Assembly (NCBI RefSeq): GCF_002575655.3
Contig: NC_053039.3
Coordinates: 371,977,633 to 372,041,632 of the forward strand
From: Aegilops tauschii subsp. strangulata
Lineage: Eukaryota; Streptophyta; Magnoliopsida; Poales; Poaceae
Direction: 5' to 3'
DNA: 64,000 nt
Part shown: positions 34,428 through 45,965 of the stretch, in pieces
How the letters are laid out: each line of letters opens with the position of its first letter
Numbering within the stretch: position 1 is the first letter of the stretch
Translations under genes and position numbers: made by a program
Notes under the pieces: generated by a model
What the model was told of the DNA's origin: nothing
What the model saw: only the letters and a program-made list of their open reading frames with translations
Database searches by the model: none

Positions 34428-35825
34428 TGATACGTCTCCCTCGTATCTACTTTTCCAAACTCTTTTGCCCTTGTTTTGGACTCTAATTTGCATTATTTCA
34501 ATGGAACTAACCCGGACTGACATTGTTTTCAGCAGAATTGCCATGGTGTTATTTTTGTGCAGAAATAAAAGTTCTCAGAATGACCTGAAACTTCACGGAG
34601 ATTACTTTTCAAATAAATAAAAATATTGGCGAAAGAATCAACCAGGGGGACCCACACCCTGTCCACAAGGGTGGAGGGCGCGCCCACCCCCCTGGGGGGC
34701 GCCCTCTGGTCTTGTGGGTCCCACAGACCTCCATCGACCTCAACTCCAACTCCATGTATTCACGTTCGGGGAGAAAAATATCAGAGAGAAGGATTCATCG
34801 CGTTTTACGATATAGAGCCGCCGCCACCTCCTGTTCTTCCTCAGGAGGGCAGATCTAGAGTCAGTTTTGGGCTCCGGAGAGGGGAAATCATCGCCATCAA
34901 TCAACCATCCTCCATCACCAATTTCATGATGCTCACCGCCATGTGTGAGTAATCCCATCGTAGGCATGTTGGACAGTGATGGGTTGGATGAGATTTACCA
35001 TGTAATCGAGTTAGTTTTGTTAGGGTTTGATCCCTAGTATCCACTATGTTCTGAGATTGATATTGCTATGACTTTGCTATGCTTAATGCTTGTCACTAGG
35101 GCCCGAGTGCCATAATTTCAGATCTAAACCTATTATGTTTTCATGAATATATTTGTGTTCTTGATCCTATCTTACAAGTTATAGTCACCTACTACGTGTT
35201 ATGATCCGGCAACCCCGGAGTGACAATAGTTGGGACACTTCCCGATGATGACCGTAGTTTGAGGAGTTCATGGATTCACTAAGTGCTAATGCTTTGGTCC
35301 GGTACTCTACTAAAAGGAGGCCTTAATATCCCTTAGTTTCCAATAGGACCCCGCTGCCACGGGAGGGTAGGACAAAAGATGTCATGCAAGTTCTTTTCCA
35401 TAAGCACGTATAACTATATTCGGAATACATGCCTACATTATATTGATGAATTGGAGCTAGTTCTGTGTCACCCTATGTTATAAATGTTGCATGATGAATG
35501 CCATCCGACATAATTATCCATCATTGATCCATTGCCTACGAGCTCGTTTCATATTGATCTTTGCTTCGTTACTTTTCCGTTGCCACTGTTACGATTGCTA
35601 CAAAACTGCTACTGTTACTTTTGCCATCGTTACCGCTACTTCCATACTACTTCGCTACTAAATACTTTGCTGCAGATATTAAGTCTTTCAGGTGTGGTTG
35701 AATTGACAACTCAGCTACTAATACTTGATAATATTCTTTGGCTCCCCTTGTGTCGAATCAATAAATTTGTGTTGAATACTCAACCCTCGAAAACTGTTGC
35801 GATCCCCTATACTTGTGGGTTATCA
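34428..35825 (+). mobile_element. 3' LTR of element D
   Basis: 1398 bp, TGATACGTCTCCCTCG to TGTGGGTTATCA. It is the complete copy of the LTR kept only in part at 9886-10564. Confidence 0.92.
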
Positions 35826-35913
35826 TAATCTTCCTTTGCGGTGTATTTGTTGAGATCCGATGAATTGTGGTTTATGATCAGATTATCTATGAATATTTTT
35901 TGAGCTAGGCAGT

Positions 35914-36180
35914 TGCTCTAGCTAGTGCTTCACTTAAATCATTTTGAGCATGGTGGTGGTTATATTTTAAATAAATACATGTACTCTCATGCTTCACTTA
36001 TATTATTTTGAGAGTTGATAAATTTTGAAGAAATGCACTCTCATGCTTCACTTATATCATTTTGAGAGTTGATAAATTTTGAAGAAATGCACTCTCATGT
36101 TTCACTTATATTATTTTGAGAGTTCATAAATTTTAAAGAAATATTTGCACTATCATGCTTCACTTATATCTTTTTGAGAG
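35914..36180 (+). repeat. CTTCACTT-loop hairpin array and ~57-bp tandem repeats, element E
   Basis: Five units. Three have the perfect stem ACTCTCA/TGAGAGT (35983-35989 with 36009-36015, 36037-36043 with 36063-36069, 36091-36097 with 36117-36123). One has TGCTC/GAGCA with a longer loop (35914-35918, 35946-35950). One has a single mismatch (about 36150-36180). The middle three are also tandem copies of a unit of about 54-60 bp containing GATAAATTTTGAAGAAATGC. Confidence 0.85.
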
Positions 36181-39100
36181 TTGATAATAGTAATGGTAAT
36201 TTGCACAAGATATGAATTTGGTCCCAAAGTGATGAATATCCAAGAGGGATATAATAAAAACTTCCATGAAAAGATCATTGGATATGATAAGTTTGATTCC
36301 TTGCAATAGTTTTGTGATATGAAGATGAAAATATGTGAGTCATGTAGGTGAGTAATTATGGTTTAGTAAGAATATTGTTGTTAAGGTCTGTGATTCCCTA
36401 TGCAAGCACGTAAAGTCAATAGTTATGCAACGAAGTTATATCCTACTTGTGCTGCATTATTCAGTGTTAGTTATGTTCAATGCGTGTTTATGACCGTTTT
36501 CATTTTTTGGTTGGTCGCTTCTCAATCTATTTGCTAGCCTTCATTTGTACTAAGTGGGAATGCTGCTTGTGCATTCAACTCCTTAAACCCAAAGGAGTGC
36601 CAAATGAGTCCACCATACCTACCTATATGCGGTATTTCCATGCCGTTCTAAGTAAATTTGCATGTGCCAACTCTAATTTTTTTCATTTTGTGTGCCCGTA
36701 CCGCTCATGAAGCTGCACGGGGTGGCCAATATTTTCCATGTTAGGTGGGTTATTCTCATGATGAGTGTTTATTCATTTGTCATTGCACGAGAGTGTGGCA
36801 GGTAATAGGGATGCCCAGTCCCGAAATGAAAAAAATATGATGATAATAATAAATTTCTTGAAAGTGTTGGTATGGAAGGCACCCGTGGATACGGCAATCC
36901 ATGGATTGTGAAAGAATGGTGGAAAGCAATAAACTTTATTTCCTATTTGGGAACCGCCTATAATGTGTCTAGCATGGAAGGTATTGGGAATTCTCGGTCG
37001 TTTTCGTTGACAGGAAAAGCATGCCTCTCAAAATAATTTTATATCTCAATTTAAGCTTTGAGCTCTGGCACCTCTGCAAATCTCTGCTTCCCTCTGCGAA
37101 GGGCATATCTATTTACTTTTATGCATTTTTTTATTTTGAGTCTCTATCTTCTCTTACAAAGCACCAACTAGGGAGCACTATTGTCATACCTGTGCATTGG
37201 ATGTAGCTAATATTTGAGTGTGTTTCATGAATGTATCAATGATTGAGCATAATGGGCTAGGGATAGCTTTCTTTAGTGTTGATATTTTGAAAGTCATGGT
37301 TGCTTGTCAGTATGCTTGAGTATTGATGTCTTCATGTCAAATTATAGACTATTGCTTTGAATCATTCAAGTCAAAATGTCCATGCTACAAAAGAAAAGAT
37401 TATATGATGAATATGATAGGTAGCATTCCACATAAAAAATATTTTTATCATTTACCTACTCGAGGACGAGCAGGAATTAAGCTTGGGGATGCTTGATACG
37501 TCTCCAACTTATCTATATTTTTCATTGTTCCATGCTATTATAGTATCAATCTTGGATGTTTTATATACATTTTCAAGCAACAATATATCATTTTTTGGGA
37601 CTAACCTATTAACTTAGTGCCCAGTGCCAGTTGCTGTTTTTTTAGAATATCAGTACAAAACAAAGTCCAAATGCCACGAAACTTTTTGGAGATTTTTTCT
37701 GGCAATAAGAGACCCTGGAAGCTTTGGGAGGGGACGAGAAGATGGAGCAGTGGCCCACAAGGCACCAGGCTTGTGGGGCCCACGTGGCTCCGTTTGACCT
37801 AACTCCACCTCTATAAACTCTCTAAAATAGTGAAACCACAAGAGGAGTCCACGAAATACTTTTTCCGCCGCCGCAAGTTCTAGAACCACGAGATCCCATC
37901 TGGAGGCCTTTTTTGGCACTCTATCGGAGGGGGATTCGACCATGGAGGGGCTCTACATCATCCTTGTTGCCCTTCCAATGATGCGTGAGTAGTTTACCAC
38001 AGACCTTCGGGTCCATAGTTAGTAGATAGATGGCTTCTTCTCCCTATTTGATCTTCAATACAATGTTCTTCTTGATGTCTTGGAGTTATATCTGATATAA
38101 TCACTTTTTGCGATGTGTTTGTTGGGATCCGATGGATTGTGAGTTTATGATCAGATCTATCCATGAATATTATTTGAGTTTTCTTTGAACTCTTTTATGC
38201 ATGATTACTATAGCATCGTATTTCTCTCCCATCTATTGATTTGGTTTGGCCAACTTGATTGAATTATCTTGCAATAGGAGAGGTGCTTTGTAATAGGTTC
38301 GATCTTACGGTGCTTGATACGTCTCCAATGTATCTATAATTTTTTATAGTTCCATGCTATTATATATCTGTTTTGGATGTTTTATATGCATGAATATCCT
38401 ATTTTATATTATTTTTGGGACTAACTTATTAACCTAGAGCCCAGTGCCAGTTTCTATTTTTTCCTTGTTTTTGAGTTTTACAGAAAAGGAATAGCAAACG
38501 GAATGAAACTTTCGCGGTGATTTTTCTTGGACCAGAAGACACACATAGGACTTGGATAAGAAGTCACAGGAGTCCTGAGGAGGCCACAACCCCTAGGACA
38601 CGCCCTGAGGGCTTGTGGGCCCCTCGGAGCTCCTCCAACCCTAATTCTTGGCCTATAAATTCAGAAATATTCCCAAATGACCAGAAGCGCCCACCAAAAT
38701 ACTTTTCCGCCGCCGCAACCTTCTGTACCCGTGAGATCCCATCTTGGGCCTTTTCCGGCATCTTGTCGGAGGGGGATTCAATCACGAAGGGCTTCTACAT
38801 CAACTCTATTGCCCTTCCGATGAAGCGTGAGTAGTTTACCACATACCTACGGGTCCATACCTAGTAGCTAGATGGCTTATTCTCTCTCTTTGATCTTCAA
38901 TACAATGTTCTCCTCGATGTTCTTGGAGATCTATCCGATGTAATATTCTTTTGCGGTGTGTTTGTCGAGATCCGATGAATTGTGGATTTATGATCAGTTT
39001 ATCTATGAATATTATTTGAATCTTCTCTGAATTCTTATATGCATGATTTGATATCTTTGTATTTCTCTTCGAATTATCGGTTTGGTTTGGTCAACTAGAT

Positions 39101-39284
39101 TGGTTCTTCTTGCAATGGGAGAGGCGCTTAGTTTTGGGTTCAATCTTGGGTGTCCTCACCCAATGACAAAGTAGGGGTAGCGAGGCATGTATTGTATTGT
39201 TGCCATCAAGGGTAAAAAGATGGGGTTTTCATCGTATTGCTTGAGTTTACCCCCTACATCAGGTCATCTTACTTAAGGCATTAC

Positions 39285-40187
39285 TGTCGGATTACGGGTT
39301 CCGGCAAAAACCCTTGAGGTTCGAACTCTGGGGTGCGCACGAAGATCTCTCTCCCCCTAGCTCACACTCTCGCCACGATCTCAAGGCCTAGCTCGCCGAA
39401 CCCATGGAACAAGGGACACAAGAGTTTATACTGGTTCGGGCCACCGTTGAGGTGTAATACCCTACTCCAGTGTGGTGTGGTGGATTGCCTTGTAGGCTGG
39501 GGATGAACAAGTACAAGGGATGAACAACCTCCTGAGGAGAGGCGTTCTCGAGCTCTATGAGCTGGTGAGGGTGGTCTTGGTGGAATGGATCCGGTCCAAG
39601 ATCAATTGCCTCCTATGGTGGTGGCTAGTCCTATTTATAGAGGCCCTGGTCCTCTTCCCAAATGTTTAGGCGGGAAGGGATTCCACAATGGCCAATTTGA
39701 AGGGGGGCAGCTAGTACAAGCTATCCTGACAAAAGGTGGTCTTTGCCTGCCAAAGGCTCTGGTGGTGACGACGTCGTGGGCTCCGCGATGACCTCTGTCC
39801 TACCGTCCTGCTGGTCTTGGTCTCGTTGCACCAATATGTAAATCTTTGTCTGATGCCTCGGGACTCCTCGCCTGCACCTGCCCCTTTAGCACCAAAGAGG
39901 CAACCGGTACTCTATGCCCACTGGCGCCCGCCTGGCCTTGGTAGTCATGGCTCACGTCACGGAAACCTCGCAAGGTGTCCCTTGCCTTGATATCTCCGCT
40001 CCTCGCGAGCCAGCCTAGTGAGGCCGCCCCTGAGGAGGTCTTGCGTCGTCTGCCTCGCGAGGCTTGGCCCCTCGCGAGGGTCTTGAGTGTTTGCTAATGA
40101 AGATGGGCCATACCAGGCCGCTAGTGGAGCCACACCGTGGGCCGCAGGCAGGCAAGTCTGGGGACCCCCGTTCCCAGGACGCCGACA
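39285..40187 (-). mobile_element. 3' LTR of element F
   Basis: 903 bp, TGTCGGATTACGGGTTCCGG to CAGGACGCCGACA. The adjoining GTAGCCCCCGGACCC is, on the minus strand, the polypurine tract GGGTCCGGGGGCTAC. Confidence 0.92.
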
Positions 40188-40429
40188 GTAGCCCCCGGAC
40201 CCAAGGCGCGCTCGGACTTGGCTTCGAGGCGAAGCCAAGGGGCAAGTGCGGAGCGCCGCGGGCCCCAAACCGCCTGCGGCCTTGATTGACGCGTGGCAAC
40301 TGATGGGACGTGGGCGTCTCCGCTTCCCCATGCTGCCTCGGCAACTGCCCGACTTGACGAGTCCCTGGTGCATGCAGAAAAGCCATCATTACCTGCGATC
40401 GTGGAGGCCGTCGGTTGGCCTCCTCCTGC

Positions 40430-40437
40430 TATAAATG
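40430..40437 (+). promoter_or_regulatory. TATA box for the antisense gene of element F
   Basis: TATAAATG lies 93 bases upstream of the antisense ATG at 40530, with a CT-rich leader between, a normal plant promoter-leader layout. Confidence 0.55.
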
Positions 40438-40529
40438 GGGAGGGGGCGGAGCCCCCGTTGCCCATCTCTTCCTCCGTTCTTCTTGCTACCTCTTCCTCTT
40501 CCTCACTCCACCGCCCCACAGCAACACCC

Positions 40530-41372
40530 ATGGCGCCAACGAAGAGGTTCTCGGCCGCGGAGAAGGGGAAGGCCCGTCAACACGGGCCCGGCTCCCCTCC
40601 GCCCAAGAGGGGGCGCGGTCGCCCTCGCAAGCACGTCGCGACCACCGCTGTGGTTCCTCGTGGGCAAGGACAAGTTTCTTCGGGGTCTGGTGCCGCTCCA
40701 GGCAGCCGAGGTGGCGTTTCTCCGCCTGGTGGAAGCCGCCTGAGGCGTGGCAGTCCCGTCGACAAGGGGAGGCGCGCCATGGTCGCTAGGCCTCCCCGGC
40801 CACGCTTCCACTCGGCGGAGATGCTGCCGGAGTTCATTGTGTGGTCGGAGAACCCGACCGGCACCTGGCTCCAGCTTTCGCGCTCCGTTGCCGGTGAGCT
40901 GGCGGCCACGGGTCCCGGCGGCCTCTGGCTGCAGGCGGACGGCTGCTGCAGCAAGGCCTCGTGGGTCGTGGTGGAGGTCTCCGTCGCGGGCGATGTAGCC
41001 CTGGCCCGCGGCTAGCAGACGTTTGCCCGCGCGCGCAGTCTGAGCAGGGGGTGCACCCTCCACTTCAAGTACGACGGTGCCGCGACCCTCTTTGTGAGGG
41101 TGTTTGGGGTAGACGGTCGCCGCGCTGGGTGCTGCCCTGAAGACAGCGACGGTGACGAAGTGCCCGGCCTTGGCGACGGCCGCGACGAGGACGAGGGCGA
41201 ACTCGCCCTCGGTGATGGCCGCTGCTCGTCCGGCAGCGGCGGCTCCTCCTCCGGCGAAAGCTCCAGCAGCGGCGGCTACGACCAACCGCCCCGTTGCCGG
41301 GCTCGCTTCGAGGACGGTGGCGGGTCGTCCCGTCATCGCGCCCTAGTGAAGCGCGAGGAGGGCTCCGACTGA
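40530..41372 (+). pseudogene. antisense gene of element F: AT-hook plus B3-like domain protein, one nonsense codon
   Basis: The frame from ATG 40530 (MAPTKRFSAAEKGKARQHG) to TGA at 41370-41372 is about 280 codons, broken only by TAG at 41013-41015, where related B3 domains have Trp (GW). Residues about 30-37 are RGRGRPRK, an AT-hook core. Residues about 100-195 resemble a plant B3 DNA-binding fold of the REM/VRN1 kind: LALARG then QTFARARSLSRGCTLHFKYD and TLFVRVFGVDGRR, matching the usual 'GW..F....L..GD.L.FKYDG...F.V.IF' pattern. The tail is acidic and Gly/Ser-rich. It is opposite in strand to gag-pol and lies just inside the 3' LTR. A nuclear DNA-binding role is inferred from the domains. 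Function in the element is unknown. Confidence 0.62.
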
Positions 41373-42216
41373 GTTTGGGGAAGCGCTGGGAGCTGATTCT
41401 CGGGAGTAGCTGCGGGCGTAGGGGCCGCTTTTGCCTGTTTTTTCTTTCTTTTCTTGCTGCATCACAAGAGACAAGTATGGGGCCCCGCGGGGGCGTATGA
41501 TGAACCGTAACGCTTTTTCTGCCTATGATATGTTTATCGCTTCTGAGTTGTATTGTGGTATCAGTGTTTTATGTAGGCATGTAAGGACAACTTAGCTCGA
41601 TATGTCTGAAGTAGTTTCCACCTCGTGAGGCGCGTGTCTCCCAGCGCCTGATGACACCTCCCTGCTGCGGACTTGGGAGGCGTCGAGATACTGCAAAAAT
41701 TCGTTAAGAAACCCTTATTCTACCTTGCTCAGGGCCCCAGGCGTGGCCGGTCATGGCCTAGCGCACCACATCGCGGTACCCGTGGGGCATGGACTTAAAA
41801 AAGGGGTGCACCGGTCGCGAGCTCGAACGAGGGTGCCTCGTGAAGACCAGGGGAAGCGCTTACGCGCGCACCTGTCCAGCCCCCTCGCGAGGCGTGCGAG
41901 GGAGAGTGTCAGGCAAAACAGAGAACCGAGGGAAGAAACAGAGAGAAAAGGGAATCGAACCAAGCCATCGAGAAACACCAGAATTCAAATTCCATTAAAG
42001 AGGGGCAAGCCAACTACGGAAAGCAAATGAACAGCCGCGTCCGGCACCTAGTCTAGTCTTCTCACCAGCGCGGAGCTAAGTGCTGCCACTAGGACGTGGG
42101 AGGGAGTCCCCGAGGCCCGAGGGCGGCACTCCGGAGACTCCGGGGCGTGTATAGCCCCACTCATTATTACGTGAGAGTGTCATGAGCGGAGACCTTCACA
42201 GGCACTGGGCCTTGCT
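41373..42216. other. element F noncoding spacer between the antisense gene and pol
   Basis: No gene is seen. The block TATAGCCCCACTCATTATTA (42150-42169) recurs exactly in element G (60621-60640), near the end of pol in both, and may hold convergent 3' ends. Confidence 0.5.
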
Positions 42217-45200
42217 TCATGGGTAGAACTTCCGGAGGTGCTGGATGTTCCAAGCGTTCTGGATGAGGGTCCCGTCCTGCGTCTCCAGGCGCACGGCGCC
42301 AGTCCTGGAGACGTGGGAAATCCTAAACGGGCCCTCCCACATAGGTGAGAGCTTATGCAGACCTTCCCTAGAGAGCACCCGCCTTAGGACGAGATCGCCC
42401 ACCTCGAGCGTCCTGGAGCGGACGCTGCGGCAGTGATACTGTCGCAGCGCCTGCTGGTACCTTGCCGCCCGGAGCGAGGCTTGGCGGCGGCACTCCTCCC
42501 CAGCACGAGGTCCATCCCCTGCATGGCGTCCTGGTGCACTTCGTCGAATGCCAGGACCCGCGCGGGGCGATGCTTGACCTCGTGAGGGAGGACTGCTTCA
42601 GCTCCATAGACGAGGAAGAACGGAGTCTTGCCCGTTGGCTTGGTGGCGGTGGTGCGGATGGACCACAACACGGACTGGAGCTCGTCGTGCCAGCCCCTAC
42701 CGCAAGCCTCGAGCTTCTTCTTGACCTCCGCGTTGGCGTGCTCGGCCTGGCCATTGCTCCTGGGGTGTGCCACTGAGGTGTAGCATATCTGCGTTCCAAG
42801 GTTAGCACAATATGTCTTGAAGAGATTGCTAGTGAACTGCGAGCCGTTGTCGGTGATGATGCGGTTAGGGACCCCAAACTAGCTCACGAGGCCCTTGATG
42901 AAGTTAACTGCGGACCCGGCTGGGATGGTGCGGACGGCCTCCACCTCTGCCCATTTGGTGAACTTGTCGTTGGTGACGTAGAGGTAGCGGTAGCCCCCAG
43001 GCGCTCGAGGGAACGGGCCTAGGATATGCAGCCCCCAGACCGCGAACGACCATGAGAGCGGGATAGTCTGGAGGCCCTGAGCTGGCTGGTGGATCTACTT
43101 GGCATGGAATTGGCAGGCCTCACAGGATTTCACTAGCTCGATTGCGTCATTGAGTGCCGTGGGCCAGTAGAACCCGCTGCGGAACGCCTTGCCAACCAGG
43201 GTGCGCGACGACGAGTGATGCCCGCAATCTCCGTCGTGTATGTCAGCTAGCAGCTCACCCCCTTGCTTCCTGGAGATGCATCATAAGGAAACATTATTCG
43301 GCCATTTTCTGTAGAGCTCACCATCTTGGATACAGTATGCCGTGGCCTGCCGGGCCACACGCTCTGCATCCTCCTCCTTCTCCGATAGCATCCCCTGCAC
43401 CAAGTATGCCCTGAATTCTTCGGTCCAGCACCCCTCTTGGGGCTCGAGTGCCAGTAGCAGGCGAGCTCCTGAGGTCGGGCCACATGCGGGGACTCCTGAG
43501 CTTGGTGGCGGGGGGAGCTCCTCCTGAGGTGATACGAGCTCGGCGGCGAGGGGAGCCACCGAGGGCTTGAAGAGTCGCTCCTCGAAGACGCCGGGTTCTT
43601 GGGGCTGGCGCCTTGACACTCTCTTGGCGATCTCATCGGCCTCCTTGTTGGTGTCGCGCGGTACATGCTGCAGCTCCAGGCCCAAGAATTGCTTCTCCAT
43701 CTTGCGCACCTCCGCGAGGTACGCATCCATGTGCTTGTCCCTTGGCTCGTACACCTTGTTAGAGAAGTTGACGAGGAGTTGGGAGTCGCCCTTGATGGTG
43801 AGACGCTTCACTCCCAAGGCCGCCGCTGCCTTGAGACCGGCGATCAACCCCTCATACTCCGCGATGTTGTTGGAGACCTTCTCGCCCCGCTGGAAGCAGA
43901 GCTGCACGGCGTAGGTGAGCTTGTCTTGGGTGGGTGAGATGAGCACGGCTCCAGCCCCCGCGCCTTGGCGTGCGAAGGCACCGTCGAAGTACATGACCCA
44001 ACCATCAGGTGCTTCACTTCCTGGCGAGAGAGATAGGCTCTCGCCGACTTCTGGTTCTGGGGCGTCGGTCCATTCGGCCACGAAGTCGGCTAGGGCGGCC
44101 CCCTTGATGACCCTGGTTGTGCTGAACTTGAGCTGAAATGCCTGAAGTTCGATGTTCCACTCGGCGACCCTTCCCGCGGCATTAGGGCTCCGGAGCACCC
44201 TCTCTAATGGGTAAGCTGAGACGACGTTGATCGGGTGACCTTGGAAGTAATGGCGCAACTTGCGCGAGGCCACCAGGAGCGTGAGCAGAAGCTTCTGAGG
44301 CATGGGGTACCGCATCCTTGCGTCCCGCAATACCATGCTGATGAAATACACCAGGTGTTCGACGAGGGCAGGAGCGTCGATGGAGTCCGCAGCTGCTGGA
44401 GGTTGCGACACCTCCGGAGGTGGGGTGACCTCCAGAGCTTGGTCACCCTTCAGGGCCTCCGCTGGCCCTGGGACGCCGTCTTGCGGGGGGTGGTCGTCTG
44501 TGGGCATCGCCTTGGCCTCAGCGACGCCGTCTCGTGACCGCACCATCCCAGCTGAAGGCACGGCATTGTGCGGTGGGTTCTTGGCCTGGCGCTCCTTCCG
44601 GACTGCCACCAACGCCGCGCTGGCGGAGTGAGGCGTAGCAGCCAGATAGAGCACCAGAGGCTCGAGGGGGCGAGGTGCCACCATCAGCGGCGGGCTGGTT
44701 AGGTATCTCTTGAGGTCTTGAAATGTCAGATGTGCCTCCGGGGTCCACTCGAACGGGCCCTTCTTCTTCATCAACTTGAAGAATGGCAGGGCGCGCTCTC
44801 CCAGCTTGGAGATGAAGCGCCTCAGCGAGGTCACGCAGCCTGCAAGCTTCTGCATTTCCCTGAGAGTTTGCGGTGGGCTCATGTCTTCTATTGCCTTGAC
44901 CTTCTCGGGGTTAGCCTCGATCCCCCTGTGAGACACGAGGAAACCCAGTAGCTTGCCGAAGGGGACGCCGAACACACACTTCTCCGGGTTGAGCCGCAAA
45001 TCCACCTGGCGCGGGCTAGCGAAGGTCTCCTCCAGGTCCTGAAATCAGGGTTCTCGCCTCCCAAGATTTTACCAAGATGTCGTCGACATAGGCTTCAGCG
45101 TTTCTCCCGAGCTGCTGACCCAGGGCAATGTGCATCAGCTGCTGGAAGGTCGCCCCAGCGTTGCGCAGTCCGAATGGCAGCAGGTGTAGCAGTACACCCC

Positions 45201-45962
45201 GCACGGGGTCAAGAAGGCGGTCTTCTCCACATCCTCCACTGCCATCTTGATCTGGTGGTAGCCTGAGAACGCGTCCAGGAAACACAGCAGGTCGCACTCG
45301 GCGGTGGAGTCGATGATCTGGTCGATGCGTGGAAGCGGGAATGGGTCTTGGGGACAGGCCTTGTTGAGGTTGGTGAAGTCGACACACATGCGTTCCTTCC
45401 CGCCTTTCTTTGGCACGATGACAGAGTTCGCCAGTCACTCCGGGTATCGGATCTCGCGAATGACACCTGCTGCTTCCAGCTTGCGAGTTTCCTGGACGAT
45501 GAAGGACTGCTTCTCTGTGGACTGTCGCCGCGCCTTCTGCTTCACAGGGCGCACATTGGGGCACACCCTTAAGTGATGCTCGATTACCCCCCTTGGGACC
45601 CCTACTAGCTGCTTGGGTTCCCAGGCGAATACCTCCTTGTTCGCGCGCAGGAACTCCACCAATGCCTCCTCTTGATCTGGGTCGAGGTTGGCGCCTATGG
45701 TGAAGGTGGCTCCCGAGGGTCCACCTTCCTCGACCGGCACTTGCTTCATTTCGGCCCGATCTTGAGTGAACAATTGCTTCTTCTTCGCTGGCGCGGCCTC
45801 CTTAGCCCCTGGGGTGGCCTCGCCGGCCGGGTGTGCTGCCGCTGCGGCCCTGAAGGCAAGATTGAGGGCCGCCAGAGCCTCCTTGGTGTCTCCAGCCACG
45901 GTGAGGACGCCGCTGCTACCCGGCATCTTCATGAGGTTGTAGGTCGGGTGAGTCGCTGCCAT
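42217..45962 (-). pseudogene. pol gene of element F: reverse transcriptase, two RNase H domains, integrase
   Basis: The frame starting at 45962 holds the linker and the first half of reverse transcriptase, with TGA replacing the Trp codon at 45437-45435. A frameshift near 45185 precedes the fingers/palm motif LPFGLRNAGATFQQLM and the catalytic AYVDDILVKS (about 45090-45060). A second shift near 45040 leads into the long frame 45005-43281: connection, RNase H (LYLAATPHSASAALVAVRKE) and a second plant-type RNase H (VMYFDGAFARQGAGAGAVL at about 44000, then NIAEYEGLIAGL and DSQLLV). Integrase follows in pieces, 43280-42380 (FGVPNRIITDNGSQF, AHPRSNGQAEHANAEVKKKL), ending with GPFRISHVSRTGAVRLE and a stop at 42217. 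At least two frameshifts and several stops disrupt it. Confidence 0.88.
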
Positions 45963-45965
45963 GAA

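Larger units (their letters stand above)
9886..35825 (+). mobile_element. Gypsy element D (gag-protease plus Athila ORF1-like), host of three nested insertions
   Basis: The element runs from a left LTR remnant (9886-10564) through a primer site, a gag-protease gene and a second gene to a full 3' LTR (34428-35825). It is split by a BARE-1/Angela solo LTR (13760-15542), element B (16853-24800) and element C (25925-33381). Removing them with one target-duplication copy each restores a continuous element of roughly 8.7 kb. No reverse transcriptase, RNase H or integrase is present, so it is non-autonomous as it stands. The two-gene layout and the ORF1-like protein suggest the Athila lineage (inference). 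The left LTR lost its first ~700 bases, so no target duplication can be tested. Confidence 0.8.

Noticed and set aside
37494..39284. Two tandem LTRs formed by recombination
   Set aside because: The GTGCT duplication and the resumption of the first LTR at 48356 show a nested insertion instead.
40503..41336. Minus-strand 277-residue open frame opposite the B3-like gene
   Set aside because: High GC gives long mirror frames. It has Ala/Gly/Arg bias and no domain, while the plus-strand frame has recognisable motifs and a promoter layout.
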